Shown piece by piece: positions 36,094 to 47,956 of a DNA stretch of 64,000 nt. Position 1 is the stretch's first letter. Every line of letters starts with the position of its first letter. The translations under genes were made by a program, and so were the position numbers. The notes under the pieces were generated by a model, which was not told the DNA's origin, searched no databases, and saw nothing but the letters and a program-made list of their open reading frames with translations. This DNA comes from Ashinkailepas kermadecensis (lineage: Eukaryota > Arthropoda > Thecostraca > Neolepadidae): NCBI GenBank assembly GCA_034440615.1, contig JAOTOM010005059.1:2501-66500 (forward strand), read 5' to 3'.

Positions 36094-39000
36094 GTAGGTA
36101 GGAGAGGGGGGGTTGCCGAACACTTAAGACATCATGCAACAAATAGTCCTACTGTCGCTCCTGCATGGCCGAACCAGTAATTGCACGGTGTTTACCGAAC
36201 GCAGAAATGGACAAGCGATCCATATTCATACAGTTACTTTCGATTAAAATCCTCTAACCACTCACAAAGAGCCACTTAAAAACAGTAAACTATTTCGTAG
36301 TGGGGTGCCGTATTCCGAACACCTGGTGCGTATCCTGCGGCTGCGTAGGATTACGAACACCTGGTGTCTAGTTTCCCGAACACTTTAATGAATGGAATAT
36401 ATCTCCACAGAAATGTTTGGTTTCATGACGAAAGTTCGTTTTTTGGTTTCTATGGAATTTTCCGATCATAATCCATGACAAATGTATTAATGAACGGCTC
36501 TATATGGGCTGGGCAGGGGCGGATATAGAAAGTGCATTAGACGACCGATAGTGTTTATTTTATTTCAGCTTTTTTATTGAAGAAGGTGCACCTGATCTGA
36601 CCGAATAGCGAGCATGATGGCTTAATATCTACCTGTCACTCAGTCAATATTTGGGAACAGCCCCCCACCCCCACCAGTGGGAGCAGGGGCGGATCCAGTA
36701 ATATCGTCTGGGTATTCGTCTGGAGGGACACTAATTTATCCGTGGGGCGCCGCTGCGAATGTCCCTGAAGGAGTGTCTTCGAGGAAAATAGTGTATCCAT
36801 CCATATTTGGGGGAGGGGGGACAGCCCATGGCATCGGTCATCACACATTACCGCCGTATTACCAGGGGTGGGAGTTTGGTTGGCATTACGCTTACCCTGT
36901 TGGCTCCGCATTGCCAATAGTCCTAGCTGTCCAGTCATAACTTACCCGCAGAGCCTTGGCGCGAACCAGTGTCTTAAATGCTTGCCATTGAACCAAACAC
37001 CCAAGTCGAACAAACATCGTATATTTCAGGCGCGGATCAAGGATTCATCATATGGGGGACACGTTTGCTCTGAGTGCCTTCTGCTGAAAATTCGTTCAGC
37101 GGGAAGGGGGTGTACTCTAGCGCCTGATCATCTCACAGGGGCATCTTTTTCTCTAACTCTAAAATGAGCGACTTCTGCTGAAAAATCCGCTTGGCCGTGG
37201 GGGGGGAGGCGTGCACCAGAGCATTAAAAAAAGTGCCTGTCCCCGCCGCATGGGCGCCACCTTTCCATGCGAGGGGGCACACACCTCCAATGGCCCCGTC
37301 TCTGTATCCGCCACTGGCATATTTGCGAGCAACGCCCCGCAAAGCCTCTGGCACACTGGGGGAGGGCTCAACTGCCGTATCCTAGCCAAAACACGGCGGC
37401 GATGATCGGCGAAGGCGGCACCGTTTGCGGCGAACGATGGGCGCAGGCATTCCGACATCGCTGCCCAAGTATTCCACCGACACAAACACTAAGCAACACG
37501 AACTAGTAACCAACACTAAGCAGGCACAGCACCGGCACGTGCCTCACACACGATGTCTGCGACGGCTTCTTCATCATCATCGTCGTCCAGCAGGTAGGCA
37601 TAATATCCCTCACACACGGCAATGAGCACTAGATGTGAACAGTTGTGGGGCACGTGTCACATTCAACCGAAGTCCTGCATAGTGAACATGCCGATAGCGG
37701 CCTTCTGCCGGCCGGGGGGGAAGCGTGGTGGAATGTCCCCTCATGACGAGATGCAGCCGACACCCAGCCGACATGTAACCGACGTAGGGCCGACGTCGGG
37801 AAGATGTCAGGTTGCTGTTGGGGCGATAGTGGCTCGCTGTCGGCTGGGGAGTGAAATGTCGGACAACGGCCCGACATTGGCTGGCCGCTATTGATTTTCT
37901 GAACCCAACCCGACATATTTTGATATTCCAGGTTTGTTCGCCGATGTCGGGCCGAGAGCGGCCCGATGTCGGCATGCCGCTTACGAGATACCGAGCTCGC
38001 CCCGACACATGCCGACGGCGGACCGACATCGGCATGTTTGCTGGGTGTCCACCCCGGTGTCGTGTTCTTGGCGCCAGCTGGCTGACCACATGACACAAAT
38101 ACAACATACGTCTTTCCTGAGTGCTGTGCCTGCCAATGTGCGCCGGGTAGTGCGCGGGAACGGTGATGCACCAGGACAGCCGTCTGACGCTCGACCGACT
38201 GGGCCGGCGGGGACATCACTGCTACTCAACCACGCCTTCGGTACGGCTGGCAGCCGCGACCCGCTGGCGTGCCTCCTGCCCCCTCTGCTGCTCATGACCA
38301 TGGCACCAGATGGGAGCCGAGATACAGGCTGGAAGGTGTTCTGTTCTCTCCTTCCCACTCGGCGTACACTGTTTTGCTGGCATGAACAAGTGTGAGACAT
38401 AGGCTTCCTCCATTTTGTCCTATTGTTCGAGCCGTGCAGGATGCTGAGGACAGAGTATGAATGACATGGCTGTGACCTGTCTCGTGGCTAGTAGCGTCGG
38501 GCGTCGCCGGATGATCACCATTCTTCGTTCGAGCTCAGTCTGCTGCAAGCAGCGAGCTGTAGCCCCTCCCCTTTCCCTCGTGGAAAGGTAGTGCCCCTCC
38601 GGCCGGGGAAAGCACCCATCCAGGAAGGCCAGTGTGCATCCTCCCCACCCTATGTTCAACAGATTTGTTAGCCACAAACGCATCTCTCAGAGAAAAACGC
38701 ACCCCTTGGGGACGAAAAGTGCCCCTTCAGTATGCTCCAGTGTACCCCTCCCCCAATTAGCGAAGTTTTCCGCCGAGGACCCTTCCGAGGAAATGTGCCC
38801 CCTCCCCAATGATAACCACTGGATCCGCCCTTGCGAAGTTTAACCTTAAAAAGGCTTCAATCCTTGGATTAAAATGCTAATTAAGTCCGTGTTCAGAATT
38901 CAGCGTACTCGTTTTAGCAGGCGCAAACACACGTGCCGTATTACGAACACCGCTGTTCGGTTCGGGGAACACACGGAAATTCGCCTGTGGCGTTTGCCGA

Positions 39001-39393
39001 ACGCTTTTCTAACCCGATAAAGACGGTGTTTAATACATTTCGGCCAAATAAAACATGGTTCAACGCAATCACAAGACTTCACTGTAGCTGCTGTGGTACA
39101 AATTATTAGTATCCGCTACGAAATACCGGTGTAATTGCAAAAAATATCCGAAGTCACTTCCTTACGATTTTCTTAAGACGACTGCTCTCGGAAGCCCGAA
39201 AATGGCGACCGCGGTGTTCGCTAGCTTCGTACACAAAGAATCGGTAGAACAAAGCGATCAGTTCTTCGTATTTCGGTAGATAAAGGTTCATTCTTTATGA
39301 ATACCGCCATCTTTTTTATATTTACGCGCTGAACGTGACGCGGTAGACGTCTAAAGGTAGGTGTTCGGCAACCCCCCCTCTTCCCCTACCTAC
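36094..39393. mobile_element. 3.3-kb TIR element, copy 1
   Basis: Left end GTAGGTAGGAGAGGGGGGGT then TGCCGAACACTTA; right end (reverse complement) GTAGGTAGGGGAAGAGGGGG then GTTGCCGAACACCTA. TIR about 33 bp with few differences. A TA dinucleotide at 36095-36096 and 39391-39392 could be the target site. The interior contains GAACACCTGGTG repeats, an internal pair of GGGCGGATCCAGT inverted sequences (about 36686 and 38819-38831) and a GTCGG/CCGAC-rich block (37740-38040). No transposase frame recognised; non-autonomous. Confidence 0.8.
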
Positions 39394-40251
39394 TGGGTGT
39401 CTAGACGCCATCACTTATAAACAATGAAATATTTGGTGCTACCAACCTAAAAGTAGCTACACTGACTAAAAAAGGCACAAGACATTGAAAAGTGGAACTT
39501 TTAGTTTTTAAATCATCGTCTTCTAACATTTACAACTCCATCCACGTCCCACCAATACCCACAACAACCAAATCCTACAGTCGCCTCGTTTGGCCTTGTT
39601 TACGTTCATTCCAAATCGCGTCGAGCGAATGCTTGCGAATGCTCACGAAGATGACGTCATAAAAATATGTTTTCGGTTTATTGTTGCCATCTTATACCAA
39701 TTTTCTGTGATAGATGTTTCGGCGGCTGTGAAATTTCTGGTTGTGACAAGGAAGGATACAGGGAGCCATTGAGGGCATGTGCCCCCATGGAAAGGTGGCG
39801 CCCCTCCATCCGGGAAAGACGCACCTTCAGGAACTTTTCGGTGCACCCCCTCATCCCACCCCCTGTTAGGAGGATTTTTGCCCAAATACGAAAATTTGAG
39901 ACGAAAACGAGCCCCTTCAGGATGCAGGATATTGGAATCCACGCCCCTCCCCCTCCCCCCACCAGCTCAAATATCTACTAATTTTTCGCCCAAAGCGCCC
40001 CTCCTAGGAAATATGACTTCAGGTTACAAATTGACTACTGATGCGAAAATGCAGAAGTAAATATTAATGAGAAAAGTGGTCCAGGTTGGTGGAGTGAGCC
40101 AGTATTGAATGAAAATGTGTCAAAATGGGAAAATTATCTGAATACGATTGTTTAGTTGAATTACGTCATATGTACGCCATGGGGAGTATGCTGCACATGC
40201 TGCATTTGTCTCCTTGGCCGCGCTAGTATTTTAGGTATTGTCAAGTCTGGG
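39394..40251. other. Intergenic sequence with a MITE-like fragment
   Basis: 39740-40010 contains GGTGGCGCCCCTCCATCC and GTGCACCCC text typical of the local CAGGGGCGGATCCAG MITEs, but no paired ends or target duplication were found. The rest is unassigned. Confidence 0.4.
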
Positions 40252-41030
40252 TACTAGTCGGTTTTACAGCGGAACTTTGCTCCCAGGTCACGTGGTCTCA
40301 GGAACAAGATAGAGGGAGAAGACCCGGCATAGTGATCTGCATAAATTAAAAGCGACCACCAAATCTAATTCACACATAAGTTTTAATAACGAACTAGGTT
40401 TTAGTATTAACGCTGCTGAAATAAGTAGAATTAAACTTACGAATATCAGCAAATTGCAATACGCTTTCTAATTTACGTCGAGACTGCACTCAGCTCTACG
40501 GTATCTGGCAGCCGACGGATGACTGCCAGATGACAGATTGGCGCTGTGGTTAAATTAGCGAAGGATGAGGTTATAAGCCAACTTCCTGAGCAACGGTAGA
40601 GAAAATGATAACAAAATTACACTTAATCGATGTCAACCAAGTTTATAAATCCATACCTGATACTGCCGACATGCTCACGCCGCACAACTAATAAGTATTC
40701 ACAACACACCCCACGAGTAGGACGCTCGTGCACCGACTGATTTGTTGCCTGCCGCGTACTGGGATATAGGTTTCGGAATATAAAATGGTTTAAGGAAAAT
40801 TATACTAAACCAATCAGTCTAAAATCGTTTTATTCTCACCACCAAGAAACAAGTTTTGTCAATGAAAAACCTGAGAAAATTGAGTGAAATCAATTCTTGT
40901 TAATGATAAATGTTCTTCGATGTACTTTTTTAGTTCATGTCTGGAATGTTTAGGTGAAGCAAGGAATGACTTGGAAGGATGAAAAGCGACTAGACGGGAG
41001 AGCAAATTGCCGCTGTAAAACCGACTACTG
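40252..41030. mobile_element. TIR element of about 780 bp
   Basis: TAGTCGGTTTTACAGCGG at 40255 is matched by its exact inverse CCGCTGTAAAACCGACTA at 41011-41028, followed inward by related TTTGCTC text. No clear target duplication. The interior is AT-rich and non-coding. Confidence 0.7.
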
Positions 41031-41189
41031 ATACAAACTAAGTAGTATTTAAGTAGTTAAAAGTATTCGTGACCGTGCTTTGAGACGAACGTGAGCTACC
41101 GTCAGTTGGTGGGTAGGTATATGTGTGTCTTGAATGGTATGATAACTGATATATGATATTTAGATACTGATACCTTAAAGACATAAAAG

Positions 41190-42319
41190 ATCAGTGCAAC
41201 TTTGAGCCACAAGGGCCCTTCTTGGTTGCACTCTGTACACTGAACCAGTTGTCCATCAAATGTGTTGATCAACTCTCCCTGGAATACAGAAAAACAAGCC
41301 CCCTATTCTTATAATGATTGTCTATGCTGTTCTTAAAGATGTTCAGTGTGTTGCTACTGACAATGGTTTCTGGCAGCTGATTCCAGTGTTCTACTACCCT
41401 GTTGGTGAAGAAGGACTGTCTTAACCTTGTCCTGCTGTGATTAACTTTAATTTTGAATTGATGACCTCTAATCGCATCATTTCTGTTAAATTCAAACAGT
41501 TCCCTGAGAATTGAGATAACCCTGTTCCTGACCATGAACAAATTTAAAGACCTCGATGAGATCTCCTCTCAGCCTTCTATATCTAAGTGAAAACATATTC
41601 AATTTCTTCAATCTTTCCTCATATGCCAGGTTGCCCATACCATTCACCATTTTTGTTGCCCTCTTTTGTACTCTCTCTAAAAGCCAACAATCTTTTTCAT
41701 AACTAGGGGACCAAGCTTGGACACAATATTCCAGATGTGGCCTGACATATGCACAATAAAGCTTCCTGATGACTTCCTCACTTTTGTATGATACATTCCT
41801 CTGTATCGCCCCAAGCATTCTTAGTGCCTTCTTCCTGGCTTCTTTGGTCTGTTCTGATGCCCCCAATTTTGTGTTCAAAATAACACCTAAGTCCTTCTGC
41901 TGAGTCACAGATAGTACTTGGCCATCCATCAAGTATGGTGCCTTCATATGCTGCTTACCTACATGCATGACTTTGCACTTATCAAAATTAAACTTCATTT
42001 GCCATTTTTTGGACCACTTCACAAGCTCGTCTAAGTCTTTCTGCAGCAAGACCTGCTCATTGTGCCCTGTCATTGCCCTAAAGACCTTCAAATCATCTGC
42101 AAATTTCAAAACCTTACTGCTTAGGCCACTTTCAATGTTATTTACAAACATAATGAACAATAGTGGTCCCAGTACTGACCCTTGGGGGACTCCACTAAGA
42201 ACATTTTGCCATGATGATTTTGTACCATTTAGCATCACTCTCTGCTGTCTATCTGAAAGCCACAACCCTATCCATTTTAGGATGTTACCCACAATATCAT
42301 GGGCCTGAAGCTGCAACAT
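41190..42319 (-). pseudogene. Non-LTR retrotransposon reverse transcriptase fragment (L2/CR1-like)
   Basis: The minus-strand frame 42319-41492 starts inside the RT domain (LQAHDIVGNILKWIGLWLSD) and includes WQNVLSGVPQGSVLGPLLF and the catalytic box KFADDLKVF, then RPHLEYCVQAWSP and the C-terminal RRLRGDLIEVFKFVHGQEQG. A frameshift near 41500 moves the C-terminal part (LFEFNRNDAIRGHQFKIK, FFTNRVVEHWNQLPE) to another frame that stops at 41269. 5' truncated, so dead, although the FADD box survives. Below 41269 a short 3' tail is likely. Confidence 0.9.
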
Positions 42320-42479
42320 TAACCATTATTGGTTAAAATATCTTTATTGGTGGATTCCTTTTACCTTCTTTGCTCAGTGTAGCCATTTTAGGTTCGTATA
42401 GTTTAAATTCAGTATTTATAAGTCATGTCGCATTCAGCAGAGGAATAGGTAGGAATAGGTAACCTACCCAGTTTAATTT

Positions 42480-42642
42480 AGGGGACAAGTGGTCTAGGGG
42501 TAAGATGCTCATCTCACAATCGAAAGGTGTGTTCAAGTCTCACCTGTCGCTACTCTTCGCCTGTGACCAATCAGCGTGAGAGATTGGCGACGCTACATGA
42601 CTCAACGGTCGACGTGTCGTAAAACCAATAACCAACCAACCT
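42480..42642 (+). mobile_element. tRNA-derived SINE, family 1, copy 2
   Basis: GGGGACAAGTGGTCTAGGGG head, GTTCAAGTC B box (one change), CAACGGTCGACGTGTCGTAA and an AACCAATAACC tail. Perfect 10-bp target duplication AGTTTAATTT at 42470-42479 and 42643-42652. Confidence 0.93.
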
Positions 42643-42652
42643 AGTTTAATTT

Positions 42653-43744
42653 GCAGTTTATGGCAATTTTGTATTTCTTTTCATTTATTTTCCAGATGCA
42701 ATGTTTAAGTAGGTACCTACCTATGTGCTTGACATGATGTGACCACTCATTTCATCTGCAAATGTATACTTTTCAGTTTGGATATAATCTATCACTCAAA
42801 AATGGACTTGAAGTTGTGTAGGTAGTATAGCATAAAAAGTATGCTGGCCGTAATGATCGCACGATGGGTCCGTACTATCGACCGTAACGACTGCACGCAC
42901 AGGCTGTACCATTGTATGTAACGAGCGCACGTATTAACGGTCTACCTACCGTTCGGCAGTGGAACGTGCATACTTTCTGTACATACGGGCGGTGCTGGCT
43001 GGGGTGGAGTGGAGGCCGATTGTGACCTCATTTGGCCCTGAAGACATTGACCTGGGGGTCATGAAATGTATACTGCGGCGAGTTCACTACAGCCGTAATT
43101 CCTCCAAATTGTGTGCTTCTAGTTTCAGATCTTTGGTGGCCGACCCCCCCCCCCCCACCCACCCCGGTGAGCATTATGTGAGAGGCATGTTGACCTGGGA
43201 TCTTCTGCACTTCCTACAGTAGAGTTGCTTGCACTCAAAATGTTATGGAATGTGGTGTGTATGGAACCAGGCTGTTGAAATAAACAACTTGAACTGGATA
43301 TGGATGCAATGTTTCATGGGGTCACAAACCCTCGCTGTGAGGTAGGTGTATGACCACTTTGGTTTGAAGATACCAAAAGTTGAATGCCTGCAGAAAGTGA
43401 GGTCTTACTGCAGGGCAGCATGAAGCTGTCATGAAACCATCTCAGTGGCTCCCGTTCATCAGAATTCCTTTCAATTGTTTATGGGACAGGGGCAGATACA
43501 AGGGGCGCTGGGGCATGTATCCCCAGTGTCCCCTCAAGTTTTCGGCCAGAGTTGCGCATTGAAGGAAGTCTGACCTTCAGTGAGCCCAAATGCCCCCTCA
43601 AATTTTTCAGGCAGAAGCACCCTTCCAAAGACAAAGTTCCACGATGACAATTCCAAATGGTCCAATTAGACATTCATTGCATGAGTAGGATTTAATGGAG
43701 TATTTCCCTCTTTACTTCCATGGACAAATATTACATCAAGCAAC
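42653..43744. other. Intergenic sequence, no gene seen
   Basis: Contains a C run near 43146-43158 and an AGGGGCAGATACAAGGGGCG segment near 43490 resembling a MITE end. No exon recognised. Confidence 0.4.
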
Positions 43745-43935
43745 TCATATGATAGTGTAAAGTAATATAAAGTGCAACATTAACCAACGGCCCTGACCAC
43801 CAACTACTGTGTGATCGGGTTAAAATTGCACTGGCACCGAGATTCGAGCCCACCACCATCTGTGCGAAAAGCAGACGCCCTAACCAACCGCCGACATGGG
43901 GTGGTCCGAATATGCAATGTAGAGCACGCCAACTG
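43745..43935 (-). mobile_element. tRNA-derived SINE, family 3
   Basis: Minus strand: GGCGGTTGGTTAGGGCGTCT (A-box region) and GGGCTCGAATC (B box), followed by a tail with GCAATTTTAACCCGATCACA and GTTGGTGGTCAGGGC. Distinct from families 1 and 2. Boundaries approximate. Confidence 0.65.
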
Positions 43936-43989
43936 AGGAGATGTTTATTTCCTCGATGATCTCCGATGAAGTTTTGCATGTTCTTTACA

Positions 43990-44373
43990 CACCACCTAAA
44001 AAGTAATGTTCAAAATAAATATGAGAATGGAACAGAACCTAACCTAACCTAGCCTAGCATTCCATCTGGGGACACAAATTCTCTTTTTAAAAATGGAATT
44101 TTTCTGAGCAATTGTTATGCAAAAATTTATGTGTAATATAAATGTGAAGTAAAAACCTTACCTAACCCAATCGAGCCTGAGTTGTTTCTCAAGGAAATAC
44201 TTCATGTCTTTTGAAAACTTGTTTTGATGGTTTTAAACATCTTTGCTAACTTACAACAAAGGCCTAACCTAACATATCTTAATCAAACCAAACCCCTTTG
44301 TATGCTTCATGAAGGCAAAATTGGTTCTAAAACTTGTCTAGTCATTACCTTAAGCTGCAATAATACTGGTACC
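43990..44373. mobile_element. GTTAGG family, right-half copy
   Basis: CCTAACCTAACCTAGCCTAG and later AATCAAACCAAACCCCTTTG to CTGCAATAATACTG correspond to the right end of the element ending at 36093, and it joins the next element at the same relative point. Confidence 0.6.
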
Positions 44374-46950
44374 TAGGGGGTGGGTGGCCAAACACTTAAG
44401 ACATTATGTACCAAATGGCTCTATAGCTTCTTCTTTCTTCTGCTTGACCAAAACAGTAATTGCACAGTGTTTAGAGGATGCAAAAATGAACAAGCTATCC
44501 ATATTTAAACAGTTTCCTTTGATGGAAATCCTTGGAAAATGTGGTTATCTAGGATTACAAACATTAAATATGTTGTTTCTGGAACACTTCAGTTAATTCA
44601 GTATATCTCATACAGAAAGGTGCTATTCCATGATGAAATCTCATTTTTAGGTTTCTGGCAAATTTCCTGATCACATGCCTTTGCACATTTATTAATAAAC
44701 AGCTCTATATGAGCTTAGCAGAGCCAGATATAGATTGTTGATGAGATGTCCAATAGTTTTACTTTGTTTTTGTTCTTTGTATTGAAGAAGGTGCACCTGA
44801 TCTGATTGAATAGTCAGGATGGGTGCTTCATATGTACTTGTCACTTAGGCAATACTTGAAACAGGCCCCCCCCCCATTATAATTTTCCTTGTGGTGTCCT
44901 GGGCAGATCCAGAAATTTCACATGGGCATTCATCTGGAGGGGCACTATTTTATTCATGGGGCACCACCATGAATGTCCCTGAAGGGCTGTCTTCAGGGAA
45001 AGTACTGTATTTGTCCCTGGTTGTGGATAGGGTACCCTTTGGCATTGGTCATTACACATTGCCCCATAATACTTTGGCTGTGAGTTTGGTTGACCCCACA
45101 TTGACCCTCTTGGCACCACATTGCCAATGGACGTAGCTCTGCTACAACCTGCACAAAGCCCAGTTTGGAAATCTGAAGTTGAGTGGAATTCGGTTCAGCA
45201 CACCCATCAGCAAGAACGAGTATCTTAAGTGATTGCCATTGAGCCAAAGAACCATGACAAACATAGTATATTCCAGGTGTGGATCAAGGATGTATTATGG
45301 GTGGGGCACATTTTCTTGAGGGAATGGTTTCAGGTGGGAAACAAATATTGAGTGGGGGCATGCTAGCATCCAGTGCCTTTTTGTATCAAACTTGCATCTT
45401 TTCCTCTAAACAGAGCACATTTTCGTTCTGAAAGCACATCCGAACCTTCCAGAAATGACCTATTCAGGGAGAGGCATGTGCCCTGAATCTACTCCTGGTA
45501 TGTTCGCAAGCAATGCACAGCAAAGCCACTGGCACACTGGGGGAGGGCTCAACCGCCTGTCTCCACACGAGAACACGGCAGCGACGATCAGCGAAGGCAG
45601 CACAGTCCGCGGCGAACGATGGGTGCAAGCATACGGCAATACGGCAATACACACTGGATGTGTACAGTTTTGGGAAGGCGTCACGTTCATTCCAAGCCCT
45701 GCCCAGTGAACATGCCGACTTCGGTCCAGTGTCGGTTGGGGAGTGGAATGTCAGCCGATGCCAATATGCAGCTCATATCCAGCCGACATGTAGCCGACGT
45801 GGGACCTATGTCGGGAACATGTTGGAACGCTGGCTGTGGAGTGAAATGTCGGGCAGCGACCCTACGTCGGCTGGCCGCTATTGATATGCCGAACTCAATC
45901 CCACATATGTTGATACTCCAGGTCAGTCTGTCGATGTCGGGCCGAGAGCGGCCCGACGTCGGCATGCCGTTTACGAGATGCCGAGTTCGCCCCAACACAT
46001 GTCGACGGCTGGCCGACGTCGGCATGTTTACTGGGGGTCCACCCGGTATTATTGGCACCAGCTGGCTGAACATTTGACTCAAGTCCAATTTGCGCCTTTC
46101 CTGAGTGCTGTGGGCGCCAATGTGCGCCGGGAACGGTGTTGCAGCAGCACTCGGCAGCCGGCTGACGCTCGGCCGACTAGGCCGGCGGGGACACGGCTGC
46201 TACTCGACCACGCCGTCGGGACGACTGGCGGCCGCGACCTCGCTGGCGTGCCTCTTGCCTTCTCTGCTCCTCATGAAGATTACGCCAGGCGGGCGCAGGG
46301 ATGTAGGCCGGAAGGGTTTCTGTTCTCTTGTTCCCACTCGGCGTACACTGTTTTGCTGGCATGAACAAGTGTTCGGCAAAGGCCTCCGCCGTTTTTGCAC
46401 GCTGTTCGGGCCGTGCAGGATGCTGAGGACAGCAGATGAAGGACACCAACTGGACGTGGCTCGTCGCTAGTGGTGTCGGGCGTCGCCGGCTGGTCACCAG
46501 TGATAGCTCGAGCTCAGTCTGCTGGAAGCAGCGAGCTGCAGCTCCCCCCCCCCCCCTTCGTTATGGAAAGATGGTGCTCCTCCGGCCGAGAAATGCGTCC
46601 CTCCAAGAAGGCTCTGGTGTATCCTCCCCATTCTATGCTCAGCAGATTTGTTAGCCACAAACGCATCTCTCACGAAAAAATACACCCCTTTGGGACGAAC
46701 AGATCCCCTTCAGAATTCTTAAGTGTACCCCTCCCCACTTAGCGAATTTTTCCGCCGAAGGTGCCCCTCCCCCTCAAATGATAGTTACTGGTTCCTACCC
46801 TGCCAAGTACAGCCTTTCGGTCTTGAAATGCTGGTTATGTCCGTGTTCGGAATTCAGCACACCTGTTTTAAAAGGCGCAGATACACTTACCCTTTTCCGA
46901 ACATCGCTGTTCGGTTGGGGGAAGACACGGAAAATCCCCTGGGTGTGTTA
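44374..46950. mobile_element. 3.3-kb TIR element, copy 2 (3' truncated)
   Basis: Collinear with 36094 to about 38995: CAAACACTTAAGACATTATG, GGTGCACCTGATCTGA, the GGGGGAGGGCTCAACYGCC block, GTCGGGCCGAGAGCGGCCCG, GGCGTACACTGTTTTGCTGG and the end CGAACATCGCTGTTCGGTT. The 3' terminal ~400 bp including the right TIR is absent. The left end (GGTACCTAGGGGGTGGGTGG) is diverged. Confidence 0.8.
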
Positions 46951-47358
46951 ATTGTGTCCAGTATTGTCCAAAATATACAAAAATATGCATTCCTGGGCAT
47001 TTGCAACATTTACGTTGTACAGATTTTGGATGAACAGCAACCATGCATGGTAATTTTGGGCACCACTGGCAGGTATTGATGAAAGCTGCCCCATTCAGAA
47101 AACAAGTTCATTATATGGGACACTTACCAGAGCTTTGGATGGCATGCTAAAGGTGAGAATACAATTTATTAAATCATATTCAATTACTGTAACCTGGGTG
47201 TATAGAGCATAGTTATCTAGGCGTGCCAGGTACATAGGTACTTACGTGTTGTGTACATCCTAGGCCTGTCTCGTAAGGTCTCTTGTGTAGCTAGAGACTG
47301 GATATTGATATCAAGTGGGAAATGTATGGACGCTCGATTCTGATTCTTGATGCAGTTC
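46951..47358. other. Intergenic sequence, no gene seen
   Basis: No recognisable feature. Confidence 0.4.
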
Positions 47359-47519
47359 GGGGGACGAGTTGTGTAGGGGTAAGTTGCCCGTCTCATAATC
47401 GAAAGGTTATGGGTTCGAGTCTCACCTGTCGCTACTCTTCGCCCGCGGCTAATCGGCGTGAGAGATTGGCAACGCTACATGACTCAACGGTCGATGTGTC
47501 GTAAAACCAATAACCGACC
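47359..47519 (+). mobile_element. tRNA-derived SINE, family 1, copy 3
   Basis: GGGGGACGAGTTGTGTAGGG head, GGGTTCGAGTCTCACCTG B-box region, ACGGTCGATGTGTCGTAAAA and AACCAATAACC. Flanked by GATGCAGTTCGGG (47349-47361) and GATGCGGTTTGGG (47520-47532), an imperfect 13-bp duplication. Confidence 0.9.
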
Positions 47520-47532
47520 GATGCGGTTTGGG

Positions 47533-47956
47533 GGCTTAAGATATATTTTGAGTATAGGCTGTGCTCATCGGTGGAGAATGCACTGTTGCAGGTGCAGCAA
47601 CAATAGCTACTGCAACACCAACTTTGCCCAAGTTGTCTTAATTTGAAACAGCAACATTTGTGTTCCCAACCACCAATGTTACTATTTCAAGCACCATGTT
47701 TTGGGTGATCTTCCACCACATGCCTCTTACACCAAGAGGCGATATGCCCCTTACACCATGACATAAAGTGGACTTTGGGACGTTGTTTTCTACTGGTAGC
47801 ATTTGGCTGCTCCCGGCAGCGTATCGCCATATTCCGGGACATGGTGATGGCGTTCACAAACAGCAGTCAGTCACCATGTGCGGTCCCTTCCCCAGACTCG
47901 CGAGGCACTGTGTTTAGCCCGAGTGCCCTGCTTGATCGGTGGACGAGTGGCCCGAG
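47533..47956. other. Region upstream of TBCC
   Basis: Presumed promoter and 5' untranslated region. No core promoter motif stands out. Composition shifts to GC-rich just before the ATG. Confidence 0.4.

Noticed and set aside
37934..38395. Coding gene in the 3.3-kb TIR element
   Set aside because: Arg/Pro-rich frame from a GC-rich block; no transposase motif, and not preserved as an open frame in the second copy.
16636..47519. tRNA genes at the SINE heads
   Set aside because: A and B boxes are present, but the copies carry SINE bodies, tails and target duplications and the acceptor stems do not pair well, so they are SINEs, not tRNA genes.
47939..47956. Upstream GTG as the TBCC start
   Set aside because: A GTG start is unlikely in an animal gene, and ATG 47957 has a purine at -3 and G at +4.
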